A DNA stretch of 47,715 nucleotides from Phoronis australis (Eukaryota; Phoronida; Phoronidae). Location: the NCBI GenBank assembly GCA_002633005.1, contig NMRA01000050.1, forward strand, positions 105,788 to 153,502, written 5' to 3'. Each line of letters starts with the position of its first letter. Positions within the stretch are counted from its first letter, which is position 1. A program made the position numbers and the translations under genes. The notes beneath the pieces were generated by a model that was given only the letters and a program-made list of their open reading frames with translations, did not search any database and was not told the DNA's origin. Shown piece by piece: positions 1-25,200 of this stretch.

Positions 1-860
1 CAATGGCACTGATGGGACCATATTACTTGTTTTACAAAAAAGTCACCAAAACTGTTGTTTTTACAAATATAAGTTTACTAAGCTCTTTGGTGATTATTAG
101 GTAACTTCAAACTCAAATTTCTCAAAAATGTGCAACTTTATATGTGGGAACTTTTTAGATTTTGAAAACACTCTAATAAATGAACTAAAAAACACCAAAA
201 TAAAATTGCCCCCCTAAAGTACTCACAAAAACCATTTTCTAGAGGCCCTACAGAATCTGGCCCACCGACTACAGAGTTCTTACTAGTTTTTCAACTGCTT
301 CGTGGTTCTTTTCAAAGATTGCATAAGAATTGTTCATTTTGGATTGATGGTGCTTATCCTTCTATGTCGAAGTGTAACTATTGTTTACTTAGACTTGATT
401 AATCGAAAATATGTATTTTACAAGTTGGCCAATTTGTTAAACAATGTCACTGAAGTTTTCAAGATATAATATTTGATGAATTTTGGCAGTACAAAAACCA
501 TGACTTAATATCCATCTATTTTTTCCTAGAATTCATTTCAGTTCCGGCAAAACCTCAGTAGGTGTTGTGCCAAACTTTTTGTCAAAATCACAGCAACTTC
601 TCTTACTAGTCCATTATCAACATTAACTATTAGAGGCTAGTTACTGTAACATCACACACGGTAATGAAAGTGTCTTTTTAGTGTAACAAATGCTCATTCA
701 ACTAAAAGACTCTAGACTTCTGCACGCCATGTATGGGCAAAGATTTTAAAATCTGTCTAAAAATCCCTGTTGTGGTCATAATTAAAACCCCAAATGTTGT
801 GTGAGTTGTCCAGGTGTAACAAACCCTTAACCCTATTTACCATTGTAGATCCCTGCCCAG
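1..860 (+). other. CUL2 intron, 3' part
   Basis: No coding similarity to the preceding CUL2 exons was found in any frame, so upstream exons must lie outside the window. AT-rich; no repeat or RNA gene recognised. Confidence 0.6.
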
Positions 861-13430
<12,570 letters not shown>

Positions 13431-13725
13431 GTCAGAGGCCATCACCTTGGTTGCACTCAAGTCTAGATTTTCTGTGGGATGCGTCATATTCAAGTCTGCT
13501 TGTCTTACTTAAAACCTGCTATGTTCCTGTCTCTCTTTTAAGAAATACACATTGTCAGTGAATAGTCCGACTTTGACTCCTTTTGAATACAAAATTTTAT
13601 CATGTTTCAAGGTATCTGAGATATGCTCTTCAAATCATTTAATTCGTGAAATGAATGTTTACTTAAAATTGTTTTACTGACAAAAGCTTAAATTGTAAGT
13701 GTTTATTATGATGATTTGAATGTGA

Positions 13726-13731
13726 AATAAA
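13726..13731 (+). terminator. CUL2 polyadenylation signal
   Basis: AATAAA about 300 bases after the CUL2 stop, followed by a G/T-rich stretch. It is the first canonical hexamer after the stop that has such a context. Confidence 0.6.
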
Positions 13732-14953
13732 TAATTCAGAAGGTTTACTTGATGTATTCATTGAACCAAACTCACTGCTTTGGTGATTTTCAGTGCATAT
13801 AACACAGTTGGGCAGGAACTACTGGCTTTTGTTGGGTTAAGTCATTGTTTGAGTAACATAACTTGAAACTGTAACCTGGTTACCTCCTGGAATTTCACAA
13901 TATCCTCCATGGCTTCTCTACACATGTTTTTTGTCTTCATTCACATTTTTTTAGAAAAAAAATCACGTGTTGTGGCTGATAATGTTGTTCTGGTGACCTT
14001 GACCTTTTCTGAATCTAAAGAAGAAATATAGCTTTTCTGCGACTACTGGACTAATTTGCAGCTTCAGCATCAGCGGTTATTGACTATCTATTATTATCGT
14101 TTGTGCATACACAGGTCACGATATTAATGTACTTCTACAATTTTACTATATTAAAACTAGGCTGAAACCATACGCTCTGGCCTGCGGTTACCAGAGGTCA
14201 TCTAGCGCGCATCAATTTTAGCAAATTTTTATAGTATTTTTTCGGGTAAAACGATCCTAGCGTTTGACAAGAAATTAAATTTCAGAAAGCAAGCAGTTCG
14301 AAAAAAATCAGTTTAGTGCACGACGTGTCATTGAATTTCAGTATTTGAGACCTTGCCTTTATGATGTCATTGCTATTGCGGTAATTGCACTGTTAAATAC
14401 AAATACTGCAGGACCTACCTTGGATAAGCCAGATAAACTGGCTTCGTGGCGTCAGCGGCAGTTGTTCAAATACATTTACGAAGAACAACTGAAGGCACCG
14501 CCGTGAAACGGCCGACTGGCGTCCACACTAGTCGAAAATATAGACATTATATCAGCCTGGAACTGAGTAGATTATTTTTTCGGTTAATCATTAATTCTGG
14601 AATTATTTTTAGAAAAAAGACATAAATCGATGATTTGACACCTGACTTCCACTACCACTGAGGTAATGTGATCGTCGGTATAAAGACACCCAAAGCTTCG
14701 ATCACATTACAACTCGAGTTATAGTCTAGACGCATTTCTGGAAAATGTGCATGTTAGAGGCATTTTATAGTAAAAGTGGAGAACCTATCTTTTTAGCACA
14801 ATTATGGAGTGCTGATTTCGATTATGCCTGTTCCCAAGCTGGATTTTGAGTTTTTGACCATCTAATTTGTATAAACAAAATGGCCGCCAAACCAACAAGA
14901 TAAGAAACATTCGTAAGACCAGGAGTACCATGTAACGAATAATTAGGAAATTT
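13732..14953. other. Intergenic spacer
   Basis: No gene recognised. Contains one perfect 12-base-pair hairpin at 14663-14710, listed separately. Confidence 0.5.
14663..14710. repeat. Perfect hairpin, 12-bp stem
   Basis: gtaatgtgatcg at 14663-14674 pairs with cgatcacattac at 14699-14710 around a 24-base loop. No T tract follows. Function unknown. Confidence 0.6.
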
Positions 14954-16210
14954 TTGCTTCAAAAACATAATATAAGTGTGTTTAGATCACTTAAATTTAA
15001 GAACCTAGCTGATTCATTCATGAAAACAGTGCTAAGCACAGGATTTCGATGTCATAAAATTGGCATTGTATTTGACAGATACAGACAGGAAACTATGAAA
15101 CACACAACAGGAAAACAGCGTAGTAAAGGAATACAGCAAATCAGGTGATTTTTGGAAGGCCGTGGTGTACCTCATCCTCAAAACTGGTCAAATTTTCGGG
15201 CACTGGCTGAGAACGGAAGACCTAGCACAATTCTTGTCAGAGGAACTGTGTTTGTAGACGCCTGAAGATAAAGAGTTTATGGTTGCAGGAGGGTTCAAAG
15301 ATGAACTGGAAGTAAATTAAATCATCTAAGGTTATGACTGATTTGAGGACTCTGAAATCCACACATGAAGAAGCAGATGCAAGATTGGTACTGCATGCTG
15401 TCCACAGTCTGTCGTATTTTCCAGGGACACCCGATGTTCTACTGCTTCTGGTATCGAATTTCCAACAAATGCAAAGTGAGCATATCTGTACGATGTCAGG
15501 CACATCAAAGAAATAACGATATATACATATTGAAGCACTTTTCAACAAACTACTACGAGACTCAGCAACATCCTTGTTTGATTTTCATGCCGTGACCGGG
15601 TTTGGCACTAACTCGTACTTTGCCAATCACATGAAACAATCATCATGAAAGGTGTTCCTAGAGCATCACAGATTGCTCAAGAACCCCTGCATTGGTGAAC
15701 TCACTGAGCAAATTACGATGGCTTCAGAAGTATTTGTCTGCAGAATATACAACACGACCTGTAGATGTAGCACGCCATTTACTATTCTCCAACCCCGTGA
15801 ACCCAGAAGTCCTTCCCCCTCACCCATAATGCCCGCCGTTTCCATCTGATGAGAGCGCACTATCAGGTCAAGGTATGGCGAAATGATCATTGTTCCATAC
15901 CTGAGCTCCCAGCACCCTCTGATATGGGAGGGACACACAAACTTATGCTTGCAGCCCATGCTGATGACACAGAGTTCTATCACAGACAGCTGCCTGGAGA
16001 TGGTATTGTGTGCATGACAGAAACAACGCAACAGCAGACAATGCAAATGCAAGACATTTGGATTTCAATGCACATCATTATGCTCATGCCAGCAGCACAT
16101 TCCTTGTATGCAAACAGTTTGATTTGCCTGGCTTTAGGCATGTTAAAAAATACCAAAAAGTGAATGCTAAAACTGTGTTCAGCAGGCCTGAAAATAATTC
16201 ATGCAACTGA
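14954..16210 (+). pseudogene. Decayed copy of a multi-copy invertebrate ORF ('HEEAD' type)
   Basis: Ordered fragments in shifting frames match a protein type found in many copies in invertebrate genomes, which I know only as uncharacterised. They are IVFDRYRQETMK about 15062-15100 (family pattern VFD.Y...S.K), THEEADARLVLHAVHS 15361-15408, PDVLLLLVS about 15430-15457, FDFHAVTGFGTNSYF about 15577-15621, GELTEQITMASEVFVCRIYN about 15694-15753, and AHYQVKVWRN about 15852-15881. Stops and at least two frameshifts separate them, and there is no intact start. Lack of introns and high copy number suggest a transposon-associated or retrocopied origin. It sits alone in the spacer between CUL2 and SLC23. 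The last 300 bases are only loosely similar. Confidence 0.75.
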
Positions 16211-17640
16211 GAATTTAATGTCTTCAATAACAACAACTATATTGATTTTTATGAATGGAAGATAACGGGATAGTGTGACCATTTGCCCCGGCTATATTCC
16301 ATCAAAATAGTGACACCTTGCTTGACGAACATTGCAGATTAACGACTATTTTTTCACATTCTGAAAGTATATATCTATAACCCAATAAATATGAAATAAA
16401 TTGCTCCAAAAATGTCTTTAGGATGTGTGTTGACCATGAAAATATAAGTATAAACAACTCATTTTCAAGTTAGCCTGCAGGAACACAAACTTAAGACGCA
16501 AATTATATTGTATGGTAATGGCGGCACCTAATTTGCATAATTAGTTTTCAGAGTTGCATTTTTTAGTATTCATAAGTGATGTATTGCTCAAGAAGTTTTT
16601 ATAAGAAGTGTACAGGTGAGACATTTCACCATTTTAAATGGCATATGGTGATTTCTATTACAAAAATACATCTGAACTTGACAATTTGGCCGCCATTTTG
16701 TTTATGCAAATTAGATGGTCAAAAATGCAAAATTCGGCTTGGGAACAGGGTTAGTTGAATTTGACATACCTTGATTGTGTGAAAAAGTCTTGTTACCAAC
16801 TTTTACTAAAAAATGCTTCTAGAACCTTATACAGGGCTCTTTTCAGGAAATCAGTGCGTCTAAACTATTAGGGGGGAGAACTGGCTAGAATTCAATAGCT
16901 GTCTCGCTAATTAGTACTACGTGAAAAGCTAACTAAAATCATACGCTGTCATTGAAAATATTCGGCGATATCTCTCAGAATCTCACTATAAAGATCTTGC
17001 TTTTCTATCTAGTGTTACTGAACTGCACCCTAAGTACCAAGTTCATCATCAGATCTCAGTGCAAACTTAATCGCCGGGATAAGTCCTGCGTTGCCGAATC
17101 AGCAGAATCATTGAAAGCCCACCATAATAACCACACAGCTGGTGTGTGTCGGTACAATATGGCAACATTTTCATGAATACGCTTTGATTAAACAGTATGG
17201 CCTTTGTACTAAAATGAATTAACTCCAGTTCATGATTGAATAATCGCACAGGACGCTTTTCATCTCCTGATCTAGTAAGCTGTCTGGGCCTACTACATGT
17301 ACTAGCGACTACCTCATTAGACATCGAGACCAGTTATAATTCGGGGACATATAACTGCGTGGACTCTTCAGTGGTGGAGCTATACCCAAGGAAGGTATTT
17401 TTGGGATCCTCAGACAAAGACGGGGCTTCGTTAAATTCTGGTATCTACCCGATTTTCTATATCTATGGTCGTCTCCTCAAGTGCATAGCACCTATATCGT
17501 GAACTCGCTTTCGCCTCTTCCATACATGTATATAGCGCATTACCCCCCACGTCTCCTTAATGTCTTAGTGATAGTTTCTGACCGAACGGTAAATATGCCG
17601 TTTAACTTGCACTTCTGAGAAAGTCGCACAAAATCTTTGT
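16211..17640. other. Intergenic spacer upstream of SLC23
   Basis: No gene recognised. A promoter for SLC23 would be expected toward its right end, but no TATA or initiator element can be singled out. Confidence 0.4.
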
Positions 17641-17707
17641 TTACAGTTCTGTCTCTAGAATCTCGACAGCCGCGACTTACAGCCGCTAAACAGCTACTGG
17701 TGATCAG
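17641..17707 (+). other. Possible non-coding first exon of SLC23
   Basis: A strong donor, gatcag|gtaagt, falls at 17707/17708. Its nearest good partner is the acceptor tttattcag at 19189-19197, just upstream of the SLC23 start codon. The exon's left end is not determined. This is inferred from splice-site quality alone. Confidence 0.4.
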
Positions 17708-19197
17708 GTAAGTTCTAGTAAGTTTTCACTGACTACGCCGGGTAGGTCAGTCTCATAGTAGCTTAAGAATATGTCAGGAAACGGCCCCTATCCAGCAGTG
17801 CACACGCTTAATGCAAAAGCATGCTCAATTGCCGAACTTTGGACATCTGAGATATCAATGAGACAGGCGAGTTACGTGAGATTTAATGAACCCTGTCTAA
17901 TCTCAGTGCGACCACGTGCTGTACGTTATCACTGAACGAACGTCGCTTGAAACTTGACAACGCACAGCTTTCGAGGGCCCCATATCACTGCTAAATAGTG
18001 TTTGCACAGTTATGTGTCCCGACCGCTTATGAGCTAGTATCAAGACACAGTTGGTACTATACACACCCGACTCAGGTAACGTTCGCAGGTCTTTCGGGAC
18101 CTTTGGAGTTTTGACGGCTGAGTGACAGTGGATCAAGGCCTGTCCATGAGATATGCTGAAAAGAGAACACAGCATCGGAATTCGCTCATGTTGCTCTTAT
18201 TATCATTTACTCGCGAGTCGCGCGCGCGTGTGTGTGTATATATATATATAGATATAATTTGTATGTGCACCTTCATGAGTGTCGTGTACAATAGGTTGAT
18301 GGACATCCGGGCCCATTACACGGAAGCGAGGTAAAAACAAACCGTAGACACAATGGCGTAGGCCTACAGGCGAGGGTCGAGTGATCTCGTTCATCAAAGT
18401 AGTGTATGAAACGTAGTTCATGTAGTACCCAAACGGTGTTTCGCAGGAATGTGCTACCGACACGAGTCCAATTTAGGGATGATCCGACTACACACTGCTT
18501 TATTTAGGTGAATTTTCAGAAAATTGGAGACCTGTCTTGGTATCGATTTAGGTTCTGTGTTTTTTTTAACGGCGAGATGACGGCGACAAGTTGTTGATTC
18601 GTAACTCCGTGCAACACTTTTTGCTTGCCTTTTGTTTGCGTGCCTAACAAACTTTGGAAAACGTACTCTGAAACCTCTATTAAATTTTTACTTGAGTTCT
18701 TGCAAGTTGTCCATATTTGTTCTACTATATGATACTTCGAAATACACTAGCTAAAGTAATGAAATTAATATACCCTTCGTTTATTGCTCATTCACCATTT
18801 TATGTGGGCCCCGGTTGTCACATTTCCGAACTACGCCCGGTCACTATATAGGTGGCCATAATTCATTGTTTCCAGCGTTCACGACAAGTTAATATATATC
18901 GCCTCTGTTGACACCATGGCATCAATCGAATTGTTCCCCCCTAAGCGACCAACACATATCGAAAAACATACCACTTTTCGATTGCCCCCGGCCTAGCCCG
19001 TTGAACGGAGACTGTGGGTCCCTGTTTTGTGCAGACCATAAAACTTTTTAGCTTTAACAGGTCGTGTGACGTGGCTTCTCAAGCGTATTGCTGAGTAGTG
19101 GTCTATACCGTAAGTCTACCTGTTTTCTACACTTGCAGACTGTATGCCTTTCAATAGCGGTCATTGTATATTGCTTTTATGTTCATTATTTATTCAG
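17708..19197 (+). other. Probable 5' UTR intron of SLC23
   Basis: Contains a CG/TG/TA dinucleotide microsatellite at 18217-18257 and no recognised gene. Confidence 0.4.
18217..18257. repeat. Compound dinucleotide microsatellite
   Basis: Runs of CG, then TG, then TA, in sequence. Confidence 0.9.
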
Positions 19198-19283
19198 ATC
19201 GTAACACAAGTGGTTGACCACCTCAGCCGTCGGTAACTTGTACGACAACAATCATGGACAATATAGCTTACACCGACAGTCAA
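19198..19283 (+). CDS. SLC23: SLC23 start exon (5' UTR 19198-19253, residues 1-10)
   Basis: ATG at 19254 in context aacaatcATGGAC; encodes [10 protein letters not shown] and ends at donor gtaagt in phase 0. The acceptor tttattcag at 19189-19197 suggests an upstream non-coding exon. The N-terminus is not conserved in the family, so the start rests on splice phase, context and the absence of an alternative. Confidence 0.7.
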
Positions 19284-22200
19284 GTAAGTTTTAGACTGGT
19301 TAATGATCTTAACCAGTGCCATGAAATGATGACTCCGAAAATCGGAAGTAGCCTACCAATACGCAGGGCCTACAAAGGCGTAGGATAGTTTTTTTTTTCT
19401 TGCTTTAGTTGGTACATGTCATATGTCGTACTAAAGGGTAACGTCACTATCAGCATTTTTTCTTCTTGCTTTTGTTGGTAGGTCGTCATAGGTCGTACTA
19501 AAGGGTAACGTCACTATAAGCATTTCCTTGTTGTGTTAACGTAACTAGCATTATTGTTCTGTGTTTTACTCCTGATCGTACAGTTGGGCTTTTTATTTAA
19601 CTTAGTTAGACTAAGCGTACCAACGTGTTTGCGACACCGTCAGTTTTGTGTCTCCAGTAACACCGACACGTCGGTCAGCCACTCAGATTGGGGTCATCTT
19701 CAGACCCAGTTTCCTTACAAGAGGGTGGCGTCTCATGATTTAAAATTGGTTACATACAAAAGGATCCGTTAATTTATCTGGCCTATTGAAAGCGCCCATT
19801 TAAGAAATGTAATATGATTAAATAATCGTGAGCGCTTGATGTCTTCATACCTTCAGAACTCGCGGGAAGTCTTATTAACTACCCTACATCTCCCTCACGA
19901 ACCCATTATCTTCTTGTTGTTAAATGATCTTCAACGCAATTTTAATCGCCTTCTTTGTATGGTGTGATGATTAGCTTAGCTTCAAACTAGGACTTAAAGA
20001 TCTGTTGCTTCAGGCTTTCAAATTAAAAGCAATTGCCTATACAACCGAGTTTAAAAGGTCACGGAGTTATTAATAGACACTAAAACCTATGCAAAGCCAT
20101 ACTTCCCACGCAGCTTAGAGATGAGATATTCAAATTCCCGGAAAAACTCATTCAGCATTTTAGGAAAAGTCAATCGAGATTCAGTTGAGAGACAGGAGAC
20201 AAAAAAATAAAGTGAAAAATAAAACAAAATGATAAATACAGAAAACATATACATCAAGTGGCTAGGTCACCAAGTTTATTCGTACAACACCTGTCTAATG
20301 TTCAATGGGTCGCGTTTTCATACCTTTACAACTACTGAACCTTGTGACTTCAATTTGGCTTTAGATTTTTTGTTAAATACTTACATATACAGGTATAGTC
20401 TGCTATTTTCCCTTCTAGTTGGGTGCTTCCTGTCCTACTTCACTTCTAGTATCCTGCTGCGAAAGGCTATCATTTTTAGACTATCATTTTTAGACTATCA
20501 AATTTTCTAAAAGTGTTCATTTTAAACTTACGCTGTAGCGTGGATAACAATTCACCAAGTCACTTCTGAGACTTGGGGTGTAGGTTGTTCAATTGTAAAG
20601 AGTACAGTCTTTTATTTTTAGGATCTCTACGGGTACTGTGTAGACAACTCATTCATTTAAGTGTACTCTACTGTTAGCTTCTCCAATTCCGAAGATCTCC
20701 ATACATAATTCATGCAAGGCAAATAGTTGCGGGGTCATTTACGAGACCAATACATGATTAAGCCGGGGCGTAATGTGTATTTGGTGGAGATCGAATACAT
20801 GAGAGGCAACACTACGGGCTGCTACCTTTTCAAGTTCACGCAATATCGTTTTAAGTTATTGGATGACGACGAATCTTCAGATTTCAAGTTAAATTTTTAC
20901 CTAACCTTCATAACTCTGAGCTTGGAATTTCCTCTTTTAAGAGGATTTCCTCTTTTTTTTTCTTTTCGATTTCATCTTCATCGATTCCAGTTTCCTCTTT
21001 TTCGTCTCTTTTTGTCATTATTTTTACTTTATTCAATGAAAATAAATATTTCACTGAGATTTTGCAACACAAAAATAATTCTATCATTCAAGAATATTTG
21101 TGGACCGATACATCACCTGGAAAAATTTCCTCTTTTTTGTAAGTTACTGGTCATTCCAAGCCCTGATGATTAGTATGCCATCGTTTGAAGCCAAATAACT
21201 TTTTCAGTTCACTTTCTGTTTAGCCTTCAGTAGCCCAGTTGTATTGGATGTCTATAATAAAGGCTAATACTTTCCCAGGAAAAAAACGAACCGCCTACGC
21301 ATCATTCAGAAACCCACGACAGAAACGGGGTGCCACCCGACGACAAGCCTAGCACTCTTCAATCGATAGAGACACAAGAAACAGAAACCAATCTAAAGTC
21401 TCTAACTTTATCGGATCTGCAGTATTCTGTTGACGATTGTCCGCCATGGTACATGTGTATATTCCTTGGGTTTCAGGTTAGAGTTTTCTTTTTTATTACA
21501 AGACGACGTGGCCACTAGGGGTCACTAGGTAATGCCGCTCTCTAGTGTTTTTGGCGTTAGTAGCAACTTTTAAAATCTGCAAACGTAAATATTTCGGAAG
21601 ACCATTTTACTGTAGAGTTTGTTTACGTTTTTTGTATGGTGGTAACACGAAACACTTTGCCAACCAAATGACTAATTATATCTGATTCGTGTAACTTAGT
21701 AAAAAAACATTTGTGGGCGTGAGATGAGTAAAGTTTGGTTTTTTTGGAAACAACCACTGACTTAAAGCAGACCAGAACGTTTTCATCTCAATACCACCTT
21801 AAAGTAGTCAAGATGGTTTTATTTTCTGGCTCTTTTCACAGAAACGTGTAAAGATCTGACCGCTGGACTCCAATTTCTACCAAAAACTTGTTTGTGGCGA
21901 CACTTTGGCGATGTTAGAACCTCATTAAAGTCGATCCAATCAGCAGTAAAATTTCGTAAGCTAAAATACACTTGCCTCGACCAATTAAATGAACCAATGA
22001 CGTTTATATGTGATTTCCTCTTCATTTTTGGTTAACATGCGATCTTCTGGTTATCCGTGAGATTATCCTCAATTATCGTAATCCATTTTGCCCGGGGTAC
22101 GCCACGAGCCAAGTTGGAGAGTAAAACGAGATGAGGATTGAGAATAATCTCATTTATTATGACGTAAGTAGGAGAACAAAGAAGACTCTGCAAGATGGGC

Positions 22201-25200
22201 ATGGAAAAAACGCCACCAGCGTGTGCAATGAATTGCCTTAATGAATGAACTAAAACAAAAATTTTAAGAACTGCCGGAAGGGCCTATTGAAAATGTACAA
22301 AGAAAAAATTATAACAAACAAAAACTTGAAAAGGGCCTAACAGGTAATGTATAATGCGAAAAAATTTTGAACCGAAACCCGGGATGGAGGGTGGGGAAAA
22401 TGCAAAGTACAAACGTAGGTCTTGTAGACGACGAGGCGGGTGGCTGAATGAACTAGACCACGTTAAACTGAACAAAGGAAATATAAGTGACTAATCAGTT
22501 GTTGAGTAGAGAAATGTATGAATACAAAAGTAGACACCTGAGGCTATACCTAGAGATAAAATAAAGTGACAAATGTCAAAAAATGACGATAGATCGATGC
22601 ATTTAACAAGTTAAATTATTTTATTATGCATGTATCATGATAGAAGTGACATTCTCTGTCCAGGTCATTTTTGCCAAGTTACTCAGACGATCTATTGGGT
22701 ACATTTAATTGACCAGCCGAGTCTTTTCCGCCGAGCCAATCTGATAACACATTTAATTGGTCTGCCAACCGCGGGGAAGTCAGCACTGAGAACCAATTAG
22801 ATGTCTTAGCAGGGTTTGACCTAGCGGAGCACGCGAAGTCAATCAAGTGCATCCATTGTGAACATGTGCTGGCCGTAAGTTCTATTTAACAAAATTTGTC
22901 TCACTTTGTGCCTTTGACAACTATACTCTGACAACCGTAGACTAATCCAGAATCCAAACTAGTGGTTGGGATTTAGCCATTTTTGATCTGTAGTGGACGG
23001 GAAATGATGAGAGTCATCGACCACAAATTGACTGAGACTCAAAGACTGCCGAGAACTGGTAAACAAAACTTACTAGCTAGTTTTGGTGCAAATGCTGTTA
23101 GTATACTGTCACATGGTAACCTCAGTGGAATGTAAAGCTGTTGTTACTACGAAGAAACTACAATATAGCTCTGGGAAGACGCGAGGCTGCTCAGTGCTTA
23201 AGGTTTCTGGGCTGGGGACAGTACTGGAACTTGGTGAAGATGTGTTGATTGCTCGTCTTGGACATGGAGGTGACTGCACACACAGTACGAACGAGTGACA
23301 CCTAAAGGTGACTGCTCATACGAACGGGTGACACCTTCTTGAACATCTTCAAGTTGGTCTTGGTGACTGCAGCTCGCGATGATTCAGTTTTCTAAAAGAG
23401 ATTCTGAGCAGGTACATGTAGCAGCAGACCAGAAAATGAGAGAAATATCGTTTACGTTGGGGTACCGTCATGCTCAATGCGTACATAAACCTTTCCTAAG
23501 GGAGGGTAAATTGTTTGTCGCTCACAAGATGGATTTTGAACCGCATTAGCCGTGGCTTGTGAGTTCTTGACACGAAGTAGCCAATTTCGACGGATCCTGT
23601 GTAGCTACAGGTGTACTGGGAATAGGTAAAACGTAACTAAAGCTATGAAGATAATTTTCGAAAGTTCATAATTCATGTAGTCTCGATACGCAACAACTTC
23701 AGCTTACCAAAATGCGCCCTTTTCGGCCATTCCGCCTTGTTTTACTGCTCCCAATTGCTCTCGACTGAGGTAAAATTAAGTCATGTTTGTATTCTAGCAC
23801 TACCTGACTATGTTCGGTGCTACTCTAGCCATTCCGCTAATCCTGGCCCCGGCCCTGTGCATGGGCGAAGATAATGTTGGCAAGAGTGAACTAATTTCCA
23901 CAATATTCCTTGTGTCTGGCATCGTCACTCTGCTGCAAACAACATTTGGTTGCAGGTGAGTCATCTGCAAGCGACCATTCTATTCACACCCTTGCCTGGG
24001 AAAAGAATATAACTCAAGTCTCTTGTATATCATTTATCATTTACTTCCCTGATTGCATGACAGCATACACGACAAAGGCAAGTCGCCTACCTGGAACATA
24101 TATAAATATGTGACTGTCCTAAAGATACTAACCACAATTGTTTCTAAGGATACAACTTTTTCTGTTTAGGTTTTTCGTCGAGTTCTTCTAACACGAGAAC
24201 ATATCAGTCATAAACTATCCAAAACTGTGCGAAAAGTTCGAATCATGGTTTTTGACAACCGGGTGCTTGGGCTAAATGTTTTGCTTGAAAATCTTAATCT
24301 CGTCGACTTCAAAAGGGAAGGCAACCATTTTTTGTGTCACTTTCAGTTAAATTCAAATTTTTGATGATCCTAGATAAATGTTAATTCAATTCCTAAGGCT
24401 TCTAATTTATCATACATACATCAGCCGAAGTGACTGCCCGAATCATTCCCTTCCAGCTTTATGTGTTTAACGATTCATTATGGACATTTGTTGACTGGGC
24501 GTTTTTCCCCGAAAACTCCAGGAATTATTTGCCTGCAACATGTACTCTTAAACAATTCTGGTGTGTAGAAGGACGCAGCTGAGTGGGGTCTAGCCATTGT
24601 TTTGATTTGTAGTGGTCCAAAAATGTCTCGTGTACGCGACCACAAAAACTCAAATCACGAAAATAGTGAAACCGTGTTGGTTCCTTAGGATGCTGCGTTG
24701 ATTGTCCACACAACTTGGATCAGTACACTGGCTGCGGCTTGCAACGCTTCGCATTATGAAAGCAGTCCTAGCATTTTGGCGACGGAGCAGAGAAGGCAAA
24801 TACCGACGGTTTGGTATCTTTTTGCAGAAATTATTTAGCAGGTACCTTCATGATCTCTGCGTACATGTCCCTTTCGTGATCCGACGTTAAACGATGTTTG
24901 GCAAACATACAATAGTTTCGCACCGGTTTAGCCCTTTCGTGAACGGGTAACTCTGCATTCCTACCAGCAACGAGCCAGCTTGTCGGATCATTCACAGGAA
25001 ATCAGTGAGCCACAACCTATATACCTTTGGATAGCTCGCAATTGCATTCCAGTGCACTACAATTTCACGACATACTGAATAAGACTCAAGAGAATGAGCG
25101 GTCAAACTTTTAACAAGCTGGCGTAAACAAGGATACACCCGATGTCAAACACAGTCCAAAGTCAGTGCTTATAAACACAGCTGTCGGGGAATGATTTGGA

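Noticed and set aside
17236-18463. Several 70-90-codon frames upstream of SLC23
   Set aside because: Lie on both strands, overlap, contain the dinucleotide repeat, and match no known protein pattern.
20727-21173. 148-codon open frame in SLC23 intron 1
   Set aside because: Much of it is a Phe/Leu/Ser-rich readout of a pyrimidine tract; not a real protein.
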